Assembly: GCF_003945595.2 (NCBI RefSeq)
Contig: NW_024104402.1
Location: 248,001 to 312,000 of the forward strand
Source: Pipra filicauda
Taxonomy: Eukaryota; Chordata; Aves; Passeriformes; Pipridae
Length of the DNA: 64,000 bases
Direction: 5' to 3'
Shown here: piece by piece, positions 1-13,047 of the stretch
How positions within the stretch are numbered: position 1 is the first letter of the stretch
How the letters are laid out: the number at the start of each line of letters is the position of its first letter
Program-made: the position numbers and the translations under genes
The notes under the pieces: model-generated
Seen by the model: the letters and a program-made list of their open reading frames with translations, nothing else
Database searches by the model: none
What the model was told of the DNA's origin: nothing

Positions 1-997
1 GAATGATTGTTTGTATCTGCATCTAGAAGAAAGGAAATTATGATTTCTTATGGCAGCTGAGAGATGGTCATGAGGAAAAGGAAGCTATTATTAATTAATC
101 ATCAATTATTATTTTAATATTTATGTAGCACTGTGTGACTGGTGCCCCACAGGGAAGGCGGATCATCTCTCTGCCTGAGGAGCCTACATTCTAAATTTAA
201 CCATGGTGAGGGCTGCTCATGGCAGATGATGTGTTTTCATCATTCCCTGCTCTGCCGCAGCTTTTCAGTTGAATCCCATTTTAATTCCCCATCCCCAACA
301 GAGGGGAGCTCACACTAAGAAGGAATGGCAAGATCAGAGTCTAAAAGAGCACAATCAATGCAGTAAACAGAGAGGCAGGATTAGAGGTCTGATCTCAGTG
401 TTACATCTTGCAATCCTTACCCCGGAATTGCAATAATGTAAATAAAACCTTTCCAAGAATAAAGAGTGCAGGATTGGTGCCAATTTGGAAAGACCTGCCC
501 TTCCTGAGCCCTCAGACTGGCATCCAAGTAAAGTTTTGTGTTTTTTTTCCACAGTCCTTAAATTGACACACTTAATGGTGAGACTTGGCCTGCATGGAAC
601 TGGTGGCAGCAACACTGGGATGTTTCTTTTACGGATGTTTTCCCTGACCTTACCTCTTGCTGAAGTCCCATTCCTATTTTTGTGCTTTCAAGCAGGTGTT
701 TCTAGATGCTGTGCCTGTACCTGATACTGTGCTCTGCTGGCAGCAGTCAGCAGGGTAATGAACTCTGATAGATGTATTCTGATAAAACCCATATATTTAG
801 ATCCTAGGAATTAGCTGATACATCACAAGGGTTGTATTGTAAGGCAGCAGTTCCGTGAAGTGACAAACTGAACTCTGTGATTCAGAGAATACGCATACGT
901 GGCAGACCACTTGAAATGGAGTGGATTTGAAAGGGCAACTGAAAATATGTAATACTGAGAGAAACCAGCATTTATGTAAAGTACCTATCATTGTCAA

Positions 998-1085
998 AGC
1001 GTGGTGTAGTGGCTAGAACAGAAAATGGGAGTCAAACAGTCTAGGGTTTATTTTTGGCTCCAGCATATCTGTACTGAAGTCAAAT
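998..1085 (+). mobile_element. tRNA-derived SINE (MIR-like) relic
   Basis: GCGTGGTGTAGTGGCTAGAA is followed by AATGGGAGTCAAACAGTCTA, then GGGTTTATTTTTGGCTCCAG. This follows the order of a tRNA-head SINE: an A-box-like TGGTGTAGTGG, a GGGAGTCA block and a decayed B-box. It is not a functional tRNA, because the B-box and stems are eroded. Confidence 0.5.
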
Positions 1086-1509
1086 TAATTGGAGCTAAAT
1101 ACAGAAGTCTCTCCTTATATAGGATTTTTGATCCACTTTCAGAACTCTGTTAGAGGGATGTGCTATTTTGTTTGTCTAGAGGGTGATCTAAAAGCACAGA
1201 AGGAAGTTGCTACATTTTGTATTAATGTATACAAAATTTTGTTCATAAGCATCTGAGTAAGTATTAGATGTTTAACTTCTGTGCTTGAAGGGATAAATCT
1301 GTGGAAATCTATAGCTATTTCCAGGTGCCAGTTTTGATCAGAAATCTGTTGGCTTCACTGAAATTTTGCATAGATATTTTCCCCTGTCAGATGTCCTACT
1401 TAAATAGAAGAAATACTGTATAAGTCTCACAGAAGTTTCTGGGCAGAGAATCCCTCTTCTGCAGCGTAAAAGCACAGGACAAAAAGAGAAATTTTCATTT
1501 ATTAGTACA

Positions 1510-1547
1510 TTTCCCTTTATTTAAATAAAGATTTTAAATAAAGGAAA
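1510..1547. repeat. AT-rich nested palindrome/hairpin
   Basis: TTTCCCTTTATTTAAA (1510-1525) pairs with TTTAAATAAAGGAAA (1533-1547) except for one unpaired C on the left. The 16-bp perfect palindrome CTTTATTTAAATAAAG (1515-1530) overlaps the left arm. Two alternative foldbacks are therefore possible. Confidence 0.7.
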
Positions 1548-4500
1548 CTTAATTATTTTGGTTGTGACTTTTGCTTGTTAAGATAGATTCTTTAAAAAAC
1601 CAAACCAAACCAATCTGTTTTCTTCAGGGGAATGCCTGTGAAGGTACCTCAGTGAACTCTCTTGCAGAAGCTCTCTTGAAGAAGTTCAGCTAGAACTCAC
1701 CTAGACAGTGAGTTTATCTATGTGCTGGTGTGGGGACGTTGTTTACAGGACATGCTGTGGTTTGGCTGTCCTTACACCCTGCTGTGCAGGGGGTAGCAGA
1801 TATATCCTTAGAGATTACCACATGAGAGGATGTTGTGGTTCCTTTTTGTTTCAGCTAGCTTCCAAGTCTAGACGGTTGCTCAAATGTTCTCCCAAGAGTG
1901 AAGGCTTGCTAATGGTTATGGAGAAGAGACAGTCTAAGCACATGGGCAGTGGACTCTGAAGAGACATGATTTGGCAGTGGTTTTATCCCTCTGGCCTGGC
2001 TTGGGCCTCCGTTGCACTGAGTGTGCTCTCAGTCTGCACAGAGCTGGGCACGTTCCCCTTGGGGATCAGTATCTCATCGGAGTAGGAACTAATCCAGTAC
2101 TTGCAGTGCACAGTTCTGAAATAATTCACAGAAAAAACTGTTTAACAGGGTGTGTTACCATCTTGTCTGTCTGATTAGAACTGAAAAGCAGGGCTATCAG
2201 AGGAGAGGGAGACATCAGTTTGGTTGTCTGTGTTGCCATCTCCTTCAGGCAGCAGAGCAGGATAGGTGCAGAACTAATAGCAGCCATAGCTGGTTTGGCC
2301 ATACTGGTTGGTGTAATGGCTGAGGGCCAGATACACCCAGGATCATGCTCATTTCTGTGCAGGACATTGCCCCTAGGCAAGACAAGTGTCTTGATGAATA
2401 TTCTGCTGTAACTGCCCTCTTCTCTCACAAGCTTTGTGTTGGCGAGGAGAGAGGCAAACCTTTAGGTAGGGCTTGTAAGATGGCACTTTTGAGAGTACCT
2501 GAAGGCTGCAGCACTACTAACTTCACTGAAAGTCAATTAAAAGTCAGTGAGACTTGGGCTCTTAAATCTTTCCAGTCCTTTTCTTAAAAGTTACCATCAG
2601 TACTTGAAAATCTAATCTATTGACTGTGCCTCCATTGCGCCATCCGTCCGAGGATCTCTAACCAAAGCTGTAAATATCTATAAATCTGTAATACCTTATG
2701 AATTCTCTATATTGACTTGAGTTTTAGGATGTTCACTGTATGAGTATATTGATTTAGGTTAATAGGAAAAATAACCCAGTCAGTAATAAAAGCTGATGGT
2801 AAATCACTTCTCCAGGAGCCCAGTTTGGGCAGGTGACAGGCAGTGCGAGGATGGAAGGATCCTGCAGGCAAAGGCCAGTAAGTCGGCATGAGCAGCTTGT
2901 GTGGCCTTTCCGTCCTTCCCTCGCTGTGACAAGGGAGAGTCCAAGGGAGACGTGCTGAGGGGAGAGCAGTGTCTCCTGAGGAATGAGTCAGCTGTAGCCA
3001 TGATACTGCCAGGTGACACAAGATACACCTGCCTACTCTTCTTTAACTTACTGTTAAGTAACACCTTGGATTTAAAGGCCCTGTCACAAGCCTCTGACAG
3101 AAGTCCAGGAGAGTCCTCACAGTTTGTTAGATAAACAGAGTTCACGCTCAGGGTGCTGCTTCTCATCTCAGGGCTGCCTCTCACAGCAGGAGCAGCTGCA
3201 GGATTGCATCCTGGGAAAGAGGGTGATGCCTCACACTTAAGGAAGGTGCAATCAGAACAACAGAGGTATCGCTCACTGCAGCATGCTTTACGCATATCCC
3301 ATACTCATAGAGGAAAACAACATAGATTATCCCCTCCAACAGCTGGTATGGATCTGTACCATTTTGCCTGAAGCCATTCTGTAGACTGCAAGGAAGAATA
3401 TTAGTGATCTGCAGGAGAAGCCAGACTGCCCGACATAGATGTAACGTTAGGCTTAGCTGGAAGACCAGGAGCAGTAGAATTTGTAACCCGAGTATCTTTT
3501 TTCTGGTCAACCTCCTTGGGATATTAACTCACATTGTTCTAGCTCATTCTCTTGTCCTTGTGGTTTATAAAGCAAAAGAGCCTTTTTTTCCCTGTTAATT
3601 TTCAGTGTATTGCTCTCTTGTTTTAAATAAAGCTCCTGCTCTATTTTTGAATAGCATAATGAGTGAAAAATTACTTTATTCATCCTGGTGGCAGGACAGC
3701 AATTTGTTACACTGCCAGCTAGAGGACCTGGATCAGAAACAAATTTGGGTTCCCAGGCTCTGTGCCAGAAGAGCTGAGACATATTTTTGAGGTGATGTAC
3801 TTGGACTCTAGGGGGAGATTGTTGACTGAACTGAGCTGCTTTCACAAACATCCTGCCAGCTGAGCCATGACACACTGCTGGTCTTTGCCTCAAATGGGCA
3901 GGTCCCCTGCCCTGCACTGTACACCACGGTTAGGAACTGCTCCCAGGAGCTGGAAGTGCAAGTGAAGAACTGAGGATACTTTGAGTGGCAATTAAGTTCC
4001 TGCATGTATGTTCACCCTTATTTATCACTTATTATTCCACTGATCCAAGCACAAGGGGGCCATGTATAATGACGAGTGCAGGTTGTTGGAGGCGGGGTTG
4101 TTGCCCTTTTCATGTGATGCCAGAGCTGAAACTTGAGTAGAAGATGATGCAAGGCCATCGCTTCCCGTATGACCACCCTGGAACATGTCACCCTTTGAAA
4201 GCACTTTCTCTCTATCTCTTCCCCATAGCCCTTCCCACCATGCTCCATGGTTCTTCCTCATCTCCCAGGCCATTTCCATCTTGGCCGTGCCCCTGATATC
4301 TTAGGCAGATGACAGGTGTAAGCTGGAGGCTGGGACTTACACTGGAGCACCCCTGAGAACTTTGGTAACTCTGAAGCTGCAGCTTTTTTACAGGACTGAG
4401 CCTGCATAGGGCCTGATCTGTTACAGCTTGTGTTTGTGTGAGGCAGCATCTTCCAGCTGCCGTTCTCTTCATGGATAAAGATATCGTCAGCTGGAATGAT

Positions 4501-4904
4501 CTGCTTCCACATTTTGTATGGACATATTAAGTGCTTGGAAAAGCTCCAGGTATTTCAAGCGAGACTATAAGGGGAAAAAAATACAGAGTGGGACTACAAG
4601 GGAAAGCATGTTGTTAGAGCCTTTTTACTGAAAAATAACTCCCTTTTCTCCTGTCTGGGTAGACACAATACTGATAATTATGACTGTATGATTAGATGGT
4701 CATTGATAGGTATTGTGTGTATTATGTTTTGTTGTTTCTGTATACCTGTAGTTATTTCAAGGAGTGAAATGCAGATTAAATATTAGTAGCGCTGTCTGAA
4801 CAGTAGGACAGCACTATAAAATCCAGAAAAGTTTGCATAGACCTGAGTCACATGTCCTAGATATACAGTAATTACCATAATACACAAGAAATAGGGGTTT
4901 CAAG

Positions 4905-5175
4905 CAAAGCTATGAGGTGACATGTTTAAAGCAAAGAAAGAATTTTTTTCCACACAGTTAAAGCGTGGAACTTCATGCTACAGGTTGTTGTTGATGCTGA
5001 AGCTTACATGAACCTTTTTGAAAGTGGATAGAAAAAAAATAACTTTGGGTTTACAGCATACCACAGCATCTGATTGCATCTTTAGCTTAAGCTTTTAAGC
5101 AGCAGGTTTCTGGAAGTACAGGAGAACACTGTGGAGTATCACTGTGCATTTGCCCTGTTCTTCCTTAGGACATGG
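4905..5175 (+). mobile_element. Old CR1/L3-like LINE remnant
   Basis: The stretch TTTTTTTCCACACAGTTAAA, then GCGTGGAACTTCATGCTACA and GTTGTTGTTGATGCTGAAGC, resembles the end of the CR1/L3 ORF2 and its 3'UTR. In those elements a TCACACA...TAAAC-TGTGGAACTC block is followed by GTTGTGGATGC and later by GAGTATCACTG...CCTGTTCTT; the last part is seen near 5130-5165. It is heavily diverged, so the family and limits are approximate. Confidence 0.45.
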
Positions 5176-6921
5176 CTGGAACCAGGACTGTGGGCAAGAG
5201 CAGTTTTGGTCTGACTGGCTTCTTCAACTCATACAGTAAATGTTAAATGGAGTTATGTGACAGGGAGGTAAGGGAGAAATAAAGGTAGAGGGTTGGATGC
5301 TGATTAGAACTGGCGTAAATCCAAGGATGCAATCAAATAGTGCACAGAGCCACAGTGTGCTGGGGTACCTGAGGACTCTGCAGGCGCCAGCATCACACTT
5401 CCTGCTCAATAAGGCAAGCAGAGGCATAAATTTCCACCTGGCCACTTTCAAGGTCTTATTCCATCTGCTTGACCTATGAAAGAAGAAACTCTGTTCAAGT
5501 GGAACCCGTTAACTTCAGTAAGGACCCCCTTTGGGTACTTGACAACTAAAATCCCAATCTTGAACAGGCTTGAGCACATGTTTGCCATGATGTGCATGCA
5601 CACACATGAATATATGTATCACCAAAGGCCTAGTTGCAGACCTATGCTGCACACATGAGTGCTGCATGTCTCTGGCTCCCTAAATCTGATGAGTGTGTAT
5701 GGGAATACAGAGTCAACCGTGGCTGTGTACAAGGAGTGTGCAAGACCAGTGCTGTAGCAGAAGAACAGGTAGTAGGTTACTAATGGCAGTGCTTGTTCCA
5801 GGCCACTTGTTTTGCCTTCTCTGTTATTGTAGAGCTTGTGACAATAGACAGAAATACATAAAAATAAGGGAGATACATGTATTTTCTGGCCTCATCGGGT
5901 CAGAACTTACAGATTTTCTCACTCAGCAAAGTGAGTACCCTATAATGTCTGGAGCATATAGATCCTGGCTTTTTTTTGGACTGGGACATGTGCATGGTAA
6001 TGGATGAGCAGAGGGGCCATTTCATTTATATGGAGGTGGGCATGATGCAATTTAAAGGGGCTGCAATTTTTCCTTTTTGTTGAATTTGTGAGTTTTTTTG
6101 TGTTGTGAACATCTGAATTTTCTGATTGCTGGTAAGAAATACCTACAGTTTGGTGTAGTGATATGACCAAAGCACAGAGTAGCCCAACCCTCCCCACTGA
6201 TTGGCTTACACTGGGATCTTGAGAGCTGTGAGATTATGCTGTTTGGAGAGTCAAGAGAAAGGAGGAGTTGCAGGACCAGTTTTTCAGTAGAGGTAACAGT
6301 TGCACATGGCATTGGATTAGGCTGCATTTTCCCTGGTACCCATCGTGATCCAGCTGCCTTCACCTCAGTGACATCAGCTGGCTCCAAAGTGGTGGTCAGG
6401 ATTAATCAGTTGGCCAGTGCTGGCTGTGTGCCCTACTCATGGCATGGGAGTCTCGCATGAATTTGCTGAGACCAGTGTCTCAGAAACATCCCCCAGGTGA
6501 CCTCTTAGGTCAAAGCCATCCAGGGCACCCTCAACACAAGCAGTGGCATTGGCCAGTCAAGAGATTCACTGGCAGTTGTAGCCAAGTGTTGGCTTTGTTG
6601 CAGGAAGTTAAAAGCTATACTGTCAGTTTGTTTGCTCATCCTCCCCCAGATCTGGCATTCCTCTGATTGTGCAGCCAACTGTAGGTTGTTGTTATTTGGA
6701 CCAAATCATGCCTTGGAGCAAAACTGACATCACTGCTGGGCCTCATTAGGGAAATGAAGAGCAGGGTGTGGGGAGCTGGCTGGAGGAAGCGCCTCTGTTT
6801 CCCACCACTGAACTGGGAGGTGAACTCCCCTTGCCAGGCAGGTTAGTGGGGTCTGTGGTTTCAGTGGAGCCCTTTGCCACCACCCTTCAGTTACAGGAGG
6901 CTTAGGAATCTCAGCAGCTTT

Positions 6922-7514
6922 TGTCCTGGTTTCAGCTGAGATAGAGTTAAGTTCTTTCTAGTAGCTGGTACAGAGCTGTGTTTTGGATTTAATATGAGAG
7001 TGATATTGATAACACACTGATGTGTTCTTTGCTGCTGTGCAGTGCTTACCCTAAGTCAAAGACTTTTCAGTTTCCCATGATCTGCCAGTGAGCAAGTGCA
7101 GAAAGAAGCCAGGAGGAAGCACAGCCAGGACAGGTGACTCAAACTGACCAAAATGATATTCCATACCATAAAGTGTCACGCATAGTGTGGGGGAAGATGG
7201 CCAGCAGGGGCTGATCACTGAAGGGAATGGGCTGGGCATCGCTCAGTGGGTGATGAGCAACTGTACTGTGCATCACTTGTTCCTCTCTTATTCCTCTCTC
7301 TCCCTTTTCTTCCTAATATTATTCATGTTATTATTATTATTACAATAATTACTGTTGTTGTTATTATTATTAACTTTATTTCAGTCATTAAATTGTTCTT
7401 AATTTGTGAGTTTTACCTTTTTCCAGTTCTCCTTACCATCCCAACTGGGGCTGGGGGGCAGTTGAGTAAGTGTGGCTGTGGTGCTTAGCTGCTGGCTGGG
7501 GTTAAAATATGACA
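6922..7514 (+). mobile_element. Solo LTR of an avian endogenous retrovirus (copy 1, 593 bp)
   Basis: It begins TGTCCTGGTTTCAGCTGAGA and ends GGGGTTAAAATATGACA, giving TG...CA termini. It is flanked by a perfect 5-bp target duplication GCTTT (6917-6921 and 7515-7519). Five-base duplications are typical of ERVL-class integrations. It contains a TTA/TTG-rich tract (about 7315-7375) and an ATTAAA-type polyadenylation signal. The copy-2 TATA-like motif is not conserved here. No retroviral coding sequence adjoins it, so it is a solo LTR left by recombination. The exact repeat-family name needs a library search. Confidence 0.88.
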
Positions 7515-9197
7515 GCTTTTAATAAGTTTACTTGCATGCTATGTGGTGTACGTTGCTCCTTGCTGTCTTGTGTTTGGTTTTTTCTAATTACCATTTTAAA
7601 GAGCAGTACTGACAGGGCAACATGGTTTCTGTGAATCTCTGGTAATTTCAGAATCATGGATTTAAATAAATGAAGACTAATCACATAGTTACTGGTAGGT
7701 GGTAAAGTCCTTTTCTTCAAGTAGTGAAGAATTTCTTAGTATGCTTAGTTACAGCATTGGCAGTTTGGAAGAGAGTGATTAGTGAAATTTGCGGTGATTA
7801 TTTTATTTGCAAACTTGCTTTGCTAGGCCTTTTTCTTTTCTTGTGTTTAGATATCATCTTGATGTTGCCTTATGTCTCCCACACTTTACGCCACTTTATG
7901 CCTTACTGGACTTTAGCTATGTAATTCCCGGCTTTCCCTTTTATCTAGTTATTCTCGACCTTTGGAGTTTGATTGTGTAACCAGAGGTGCAAGTAGTGTT
8001 TTCCCACTGAAGATCAGACATGTATAAGACAGTGTCTTTAATGTCACTCTGTAGTTGCTAGTTCAACATGCAGAAGTTACTAAAGTTAACTTATAAATAC
8101 TGTGAATAGTTTATCTTACAAAAAAAAGTACTGTCTGAAGCCAGTGCCTGTTTCAGCCACCACTCATGCTGCCAACATCCAACTATTACCTGTCTCTTAT
8201 TTCACACTAAACAGTATAACAAAAGCATTCTTAGAAATGGGCCGTTTCTAAACACATCAGAAACTTGTTTGGTCCAGCACCTAAAAAATGAAAGTGTTTT
8301 TTTTAAGACCTCAGTTTTCATTTTGGCACAAATCACAGATGTTCACGGAAATATCAATAAGTGCAGGCTCTGGAGATAAGCTGCTTCTCATTAAACATGC
8401 ATGTGCTGTTGTCTTCCTGCTTCTTCAGACCTGGCCTTCATTTTGAGGTCAGACTTTAATTTCTGAAGAATGTAATTTAAAGCTCTGTATAGTGCTTTGT
8501 GACTACCTGCAACTACAAAGGAAGAAGACTTGGCACTGGCAAAATAAGTACGTAGCAGCTGCAGATGCTCTAACTCTGCTACAGGTAGTAGAAAAGAAGG
8601 TCCAAACATCTGAATGAGTTTAACAAGGGGCAGAAGCAAGAGAAGTGCCTGTTGGATTGCAAAAAGTTTTACAGGCAGAAGTTGACAACACAGGAGGCTC
8701 CTGCTCCCTGTATTTAAAGTTTACTTTGCCGCTTGTCTGGAGCGGGTTCAGTGTTGTAGTGAATAATTTATAAGCAGCATGAATGAGCTCATTAGTCACC
8801 TTTTCAGAGCTTAAATGAGTTTTGTGGTTGTCATTACACAGATCTTCTGCTCAGCAGCACAGCGAAGGGACGGCTCGGCGGCTGGCTGGCTTGTGCTGGG
8901 ACAGCCTGTCACCTCCCAGCCCCGACTGGCCAGTCTGCTGCTGAAACCCCAACTCTCATGTCCAGAGCTGGTCCGGTATTGTGCAGGGCTTTTTCCAGTG
9001 ATAGCTTTTTTCTTCTTTGTTATATGATATTTGGTTTGGTGTTATGTTGTTTCCATGTTGTATTTTTTTTCCGTTATGGAAAAAAATATTGAAGATTATG
9101 TGACAGGTGATGTGGAATAAGTAAAAGCTTTTACTTGTGTACAAGCAATAAAAGCGACTTTCCTCCTCAAGCGTTCTGCAAAATTTTGTTAATAGCC
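7515..9197. other. Non-coding spacer between LTR copies 1 and 2
   Basis: No gene or recognisable repeat beyond the 18-bp palindrome at 9119-9136. The frames present are short and without motifs. Confidence 0.7.
9119..9136. repeat. Perfect 18-bp palindrome
   Basis: AAGTAAAAGCTTTTACTT equals its own reverse complement and has no spacer. It lies about 60 bp before LTR copy 2. Function unknown. Confidence 0.8.
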
Positions 9198-9768
9198 TGT
9201 CCTGCTTTCAGCTGTGATGGAGTTAATTTTCTTCCTAGTAGCTGATACAGTGCTGTGTTTTGGATTTATTATGAAAATGATATTGATAACACACTGACGG
9301 TTTAGTTGTTACTGAGCAGTGCTTACCCTAAGTCAAGGACTTCTCAGTTTCCCATGCTCTGACAGTGAGCAGGTACACAAGAAGCTGTGAGAGAGCACAG
9401 CCAGGACAGCTGACCCGAACTGGCCAAAGGGATATTCTATACCATAGTGCGTCATGCCCACTATATAGACTGGGGGGAGTTGACTGGGAGGGGCTGATTA
9501 CTGCCGGGAGACGGGCTGCGCATTGCTCAGCAGGTGGTGAGCAAATGTATTGTCCATCATTTGTTCCTCTCGGGTTTTATTTCTCTCCCTCTCTCATCTC
9601 CCCCTTTCCATTACTATTATTATGACTATATTGAACTTAATTTATTAAACTGTTCTTAACTCACAGGTTTTATCTTTTTCTGATTCTCTATCCCATCCCA
9701 CCTGAGGCAGGGGTAGTGAGCAAGCAGCTGCATGGTACTTAGTTGCTGGCTGGGGTTAAACCACAACA
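9198..9768 (+). mobile_element. Solo LTR, same family (copy 2, 571 bp)
   Basis: It starts TGTCCTGCTTTCAGCTGTGA and ends GGGGTTAAACCACAACA, with a perfect 5-bp target duplication TAGCC (9193-9197 and 9769-9773). It aligns along its whole length with copy 1. It keeps a TATA-like box (TATATAG, 9462-9468) and an ATTAAA signal (9644-9649), so it is the best preserved of the three as a promoter/terminator unit. No internal retroviral genes are present. Confidence 0.88.
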
Positions 9769-9785
9769 TAGCCATAGCATTTTTT

Positions 9786-9855
9786 TGTCCTTGAAATGTT
9801 TATGGAAGTGCTAAACTGTTTGTCCTTGAAATGCCTATAGAAGTGCTAAACTGCG
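9786..9855 (+). repeat. 35-bp tandem duplication
   Basis: Two adjacent 35-bp units (9786-9820 and 9821-9855) begin TGTCCTTGAAATG and contain AGAAGTGCTAAACTG or a close variant. They match at 30 of 35 positions by eye. The pair starts 17 bp beyond the end of LTR copy 2. Confidence 0.8.
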
Positions 9856-12800
9856 TTGGAACTAGCTGAACCTTAGAAGGCGGCTTAACTATCAATGTTT
9901 ACAGGACTGCAGATTTAAAGACAAAAACATTCCCAAGACTATTTCATAGTGCTTTGGCTTTGCCCACTCCATCACTGTGGCATTCCTGTGAGAAACCTGT
10001 GGAATGTGAAATTTGCCTGCAAAAAGTCTGTGAAGTGCCAGATGCACCACACCTCCCAGATTACTGCAGCTGCTCATTGAAGTTACCTGTTGCCAGAAAG
10101 ACTGGGGCAGTGCCAAAAGGCCTGGTAGAAATTAATGCCCCAGTGGATAAGTCAGCCCATAATGATAATACACTCTTGTCACCATGGAGAAACCAACAGC
10201 TGCTTGCAGGGAAACCCACCTCACAGGTTGTGAGCATGGCAGCCATGGGGGTGGTTCTCTGGCCATAGCAGTTGCCGCTGGGATGTGGGTACTTTAGTTG
10301 TGCTTTTTTTCTGTGCCAGCTTTCCTCCTTCTTCTGCAAATCTCACTTACCTGCTCTGCATGGTGGCTGCTCTCTGGTTCAGCCTTGGAGGCCACCTCTC
10401 CTGTAGCTGTGGAGGGGAGCACAGGACAGCACAGAAGCTTTCTGCAGATGTTACTGACTCTTTTTAGTCCTTCCACTGCAGTTTTTCATTGCTTTCCATT
10501 CCTTGCTCCCTGGTGCTTTTGGTAGGCTAGCATTAAAAACACAACAAGGATAGAAATGTGCTTATTCATGTTATGACACTTGGTGTGATTCTCACAACCT
10601 GCACCCTCTCAGCATCTCTTGCAGACACAACTGTAGGTCAGCCATGCTCATGCTTCATTACTGCATCACTGCATACAGGCTTTCATAGCTGTCTCTGCAT
10701 TGTTGCAGTCTGGGAATCTGTATTTCACAGGATTTCCTCCAGGAACAGAGTTCAAGAAACGTACAGGAAGAGTAGAGCTTAGTGGGGAGTAGAGGAAAGG
10801 ACTCTGGAATATCCTGTGCTACAAAGAGCTGGAAATCAAGCTGGGACTCAGTGCTGTTGTGGTTAGGAAATGCACCTGGCACAAGGAAATGGTCAGAGGA
10901 GAATAATCGCCTTCTAGCTCACAGCAGTAGTGATGGCAAACTGCGTTTAGCGTCAGTTCCCAAGATCCTCAGTTGAGGACTTCAGTACCTGCAAGGTCCT
11001 GTTGCAACTTATTTTTGCAGGCATAGATACACAAATAAAGGACAAACTCCTAAAGCCATTGATGAAATGAATGTATTCAGAAAAGCTGAGGCAGGTTGAG
11101 ATGTTGCCTTGAAATAATTTTGTCTTAGTTTTAGAAATTCCATTTGAAAATGCAGTTTGGGAACTTTATAAAAAGAACATGGTTCTCCATTCTAGTTTTC
11201 TGCAAAACTTCTAATCTTTACTTCTCTGCAGTGTTAGCTGCTGCTTTTCCTCCATGTTGCTTTTGAGAACAAAAATAGAGTTTCTTGTTCTGCTGATTAC
11301 TTGTAAGTTTGACTTCAGCTGCCAAATGATGAATACTGATGTTGAGATAACTTCAGGCCACATTTTGTGGCATTACACCTGTACAACTGATAGCAGAGTC
11401 TGAGCACCAAACCCCAGAAAGAGTTCTTTCATTTTTTTAGCCTCTTGAAACGCTGCAACTGTCCCAGAAATACTGGCTTGTATTGCAGTTAATGTACCAA
11501 CTGGGTTAGGTTAGGTGAGTTCAGACCAATATAGCCATTATAGCAGAAGACTCCAGTAAAGATATGTTTATCCCAGCAACATTTTGCTTTCCATTGGCTG
11601 GGCTACTAAGATAAGCTGCACTGGCGGAAGCTTCACTTTCCCAGTATAAGCTAGGTTTGTGCTTGGGTGCTTGTATGGTGGGTAATTACAGTGGGAAAGC
11701 ATCTCTCATATATGGACCTGTTTTTACAAATGTATGTAGGACAAAGGAGCATGCATGATGCTCTCCTCCCGCCACGCTCATGTACAGAAACACAGTTGCT
11801 GGTAGCTTGTCAGCTGTATATAATTTTAGCACTAAGTATACTCATTCAGCTAGAAGCTGCAAGCGTTACTACAATAACATCGTAAATGTGCATACGTTAA
11901 TTTCTGAAGAAGCTATTTCATAAAAACTGTGGATTTTATTGTAAGAAAATAATTTTATTTTAGCCTGTGAAACAGAAATGCTGTAGATAGTTTTATTTGC
12001 TCACACTTCTGTCAAAGCTTTGTGTTGGTGCTCTTTTTCTCACTGATTCGGCTCTGTTTCTGTTGGGTTTTGCCTGCTGGGGCAAATGAGAACTTGAAGA
12101 GTAAATGAATGAAAGGTTGGGGAAATGCTTCGTAAATCTGATTCCGTGTTCTCCAGTGAATGAGCAAAAGATAAATTTATTGGTAAGGTGAGTAAGCTGG
12201 GCCTTCATTGCATGTGCAGCTTGTATCTTTAGCTAGTGCTTGGTGTGGGAGAAGAAAGGGGAGCACATGCATCTAAAAGATATGGGACAAGCAGGCAGGC
12301 AGGATACAACTGTGCTCGGAGCAGCTGCAAGGCAAGAGCTGCTCTTTTTCATGGCAGCAAGGCACTGTTGCTCACCTGCTTTGGGTGCGTTACCTCCGTA
12401 TGAGGCAGAGGCTTTGGCTGTTCAGGTACTGTTCAAGGAATTCAGATACGGCTCTTTCTTTCTCTGCCCCAAAAGCGGACATAGTGAAAACAACAAAACC
12501 AGGCTGGTCTGCTGTGGTTAAAATAAAGAAAATAAAGAGGTGTTGATATTGCAGGGGAAGAATAGTGGGAAGAGGAGTTGTGAAAGAGAAAATGAGCAAA
12601 CACATCCTGCATTCATGATTCAGTTTTGTTTGTTGGGTATATATATATATATATATAAATGCTCAAGGGTGTTCAACATGCTTCTGCTCTGTACAAGATT
12701 AAATCCGCTGCCTCAGAGAAAACAGAAGTTTAGAAATGGCAAGAACTGATGTGTGGGACACCAGTCATTCTGCATGGGAGAAGAATTGAAACAAAATGAG

Positions 12801-13047
12801 ATGGCCAGTGTATGGTGTCAGGGCTCCAGCTGTGTCCCACAGTGAGGGTCTGGTGACAAGGAAAGAAATCTGACTCTGATGTAAAGAGAATAAACATTGA
12901 TAAGGATGCTGGTCAATAAGGGCATTGTAACTGGACATCAGGTTAGGAACAGGGGCTTTAAAGTGAGGATAAGTAATGCAGGTCCATTGAATGGTGAGAC
13001 AGGTGAGGCCAGAAAGTAGAAGTATTTAGCAAGGTCACGTGACATGG
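9856..13047. other. Non-coding spacer between LTR copies 2 and 3
   Basis: Only the TA microsatellite (12638-12657) stands out. No coding signature is seen in any frame; I see nothing else to annotate. Confidence 0.7.
12638..12657. repeat. (TA)10 microsatellite
   Basis: Uninterrupted TA dinucleotides, preceded by GGG and followed by AAT. A simple repeat with no further context. Confidence 0.9.

Larger units (their letters stand above)
1..6921. other. Non-coding upstream region
   Basis: No gene is supported. The open frames are under about 165 codons, occur on both strands and lack family signatures. It holds the tRNA-SINE relic (998-1085), the AT-rich palindrome (1510-1547) and the old LINE relic (4905-5175). 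It may be intergenic, or an intron of a longer FOXN3 isoform with a more distal promoter. Confidence 0.7.

Noticed and set aside
998..1070. Possible tRNA gene
   Set aside because: An A-box-like start is present, but the B-box is decayed and stems do not pair. It fits a SINE relic better.
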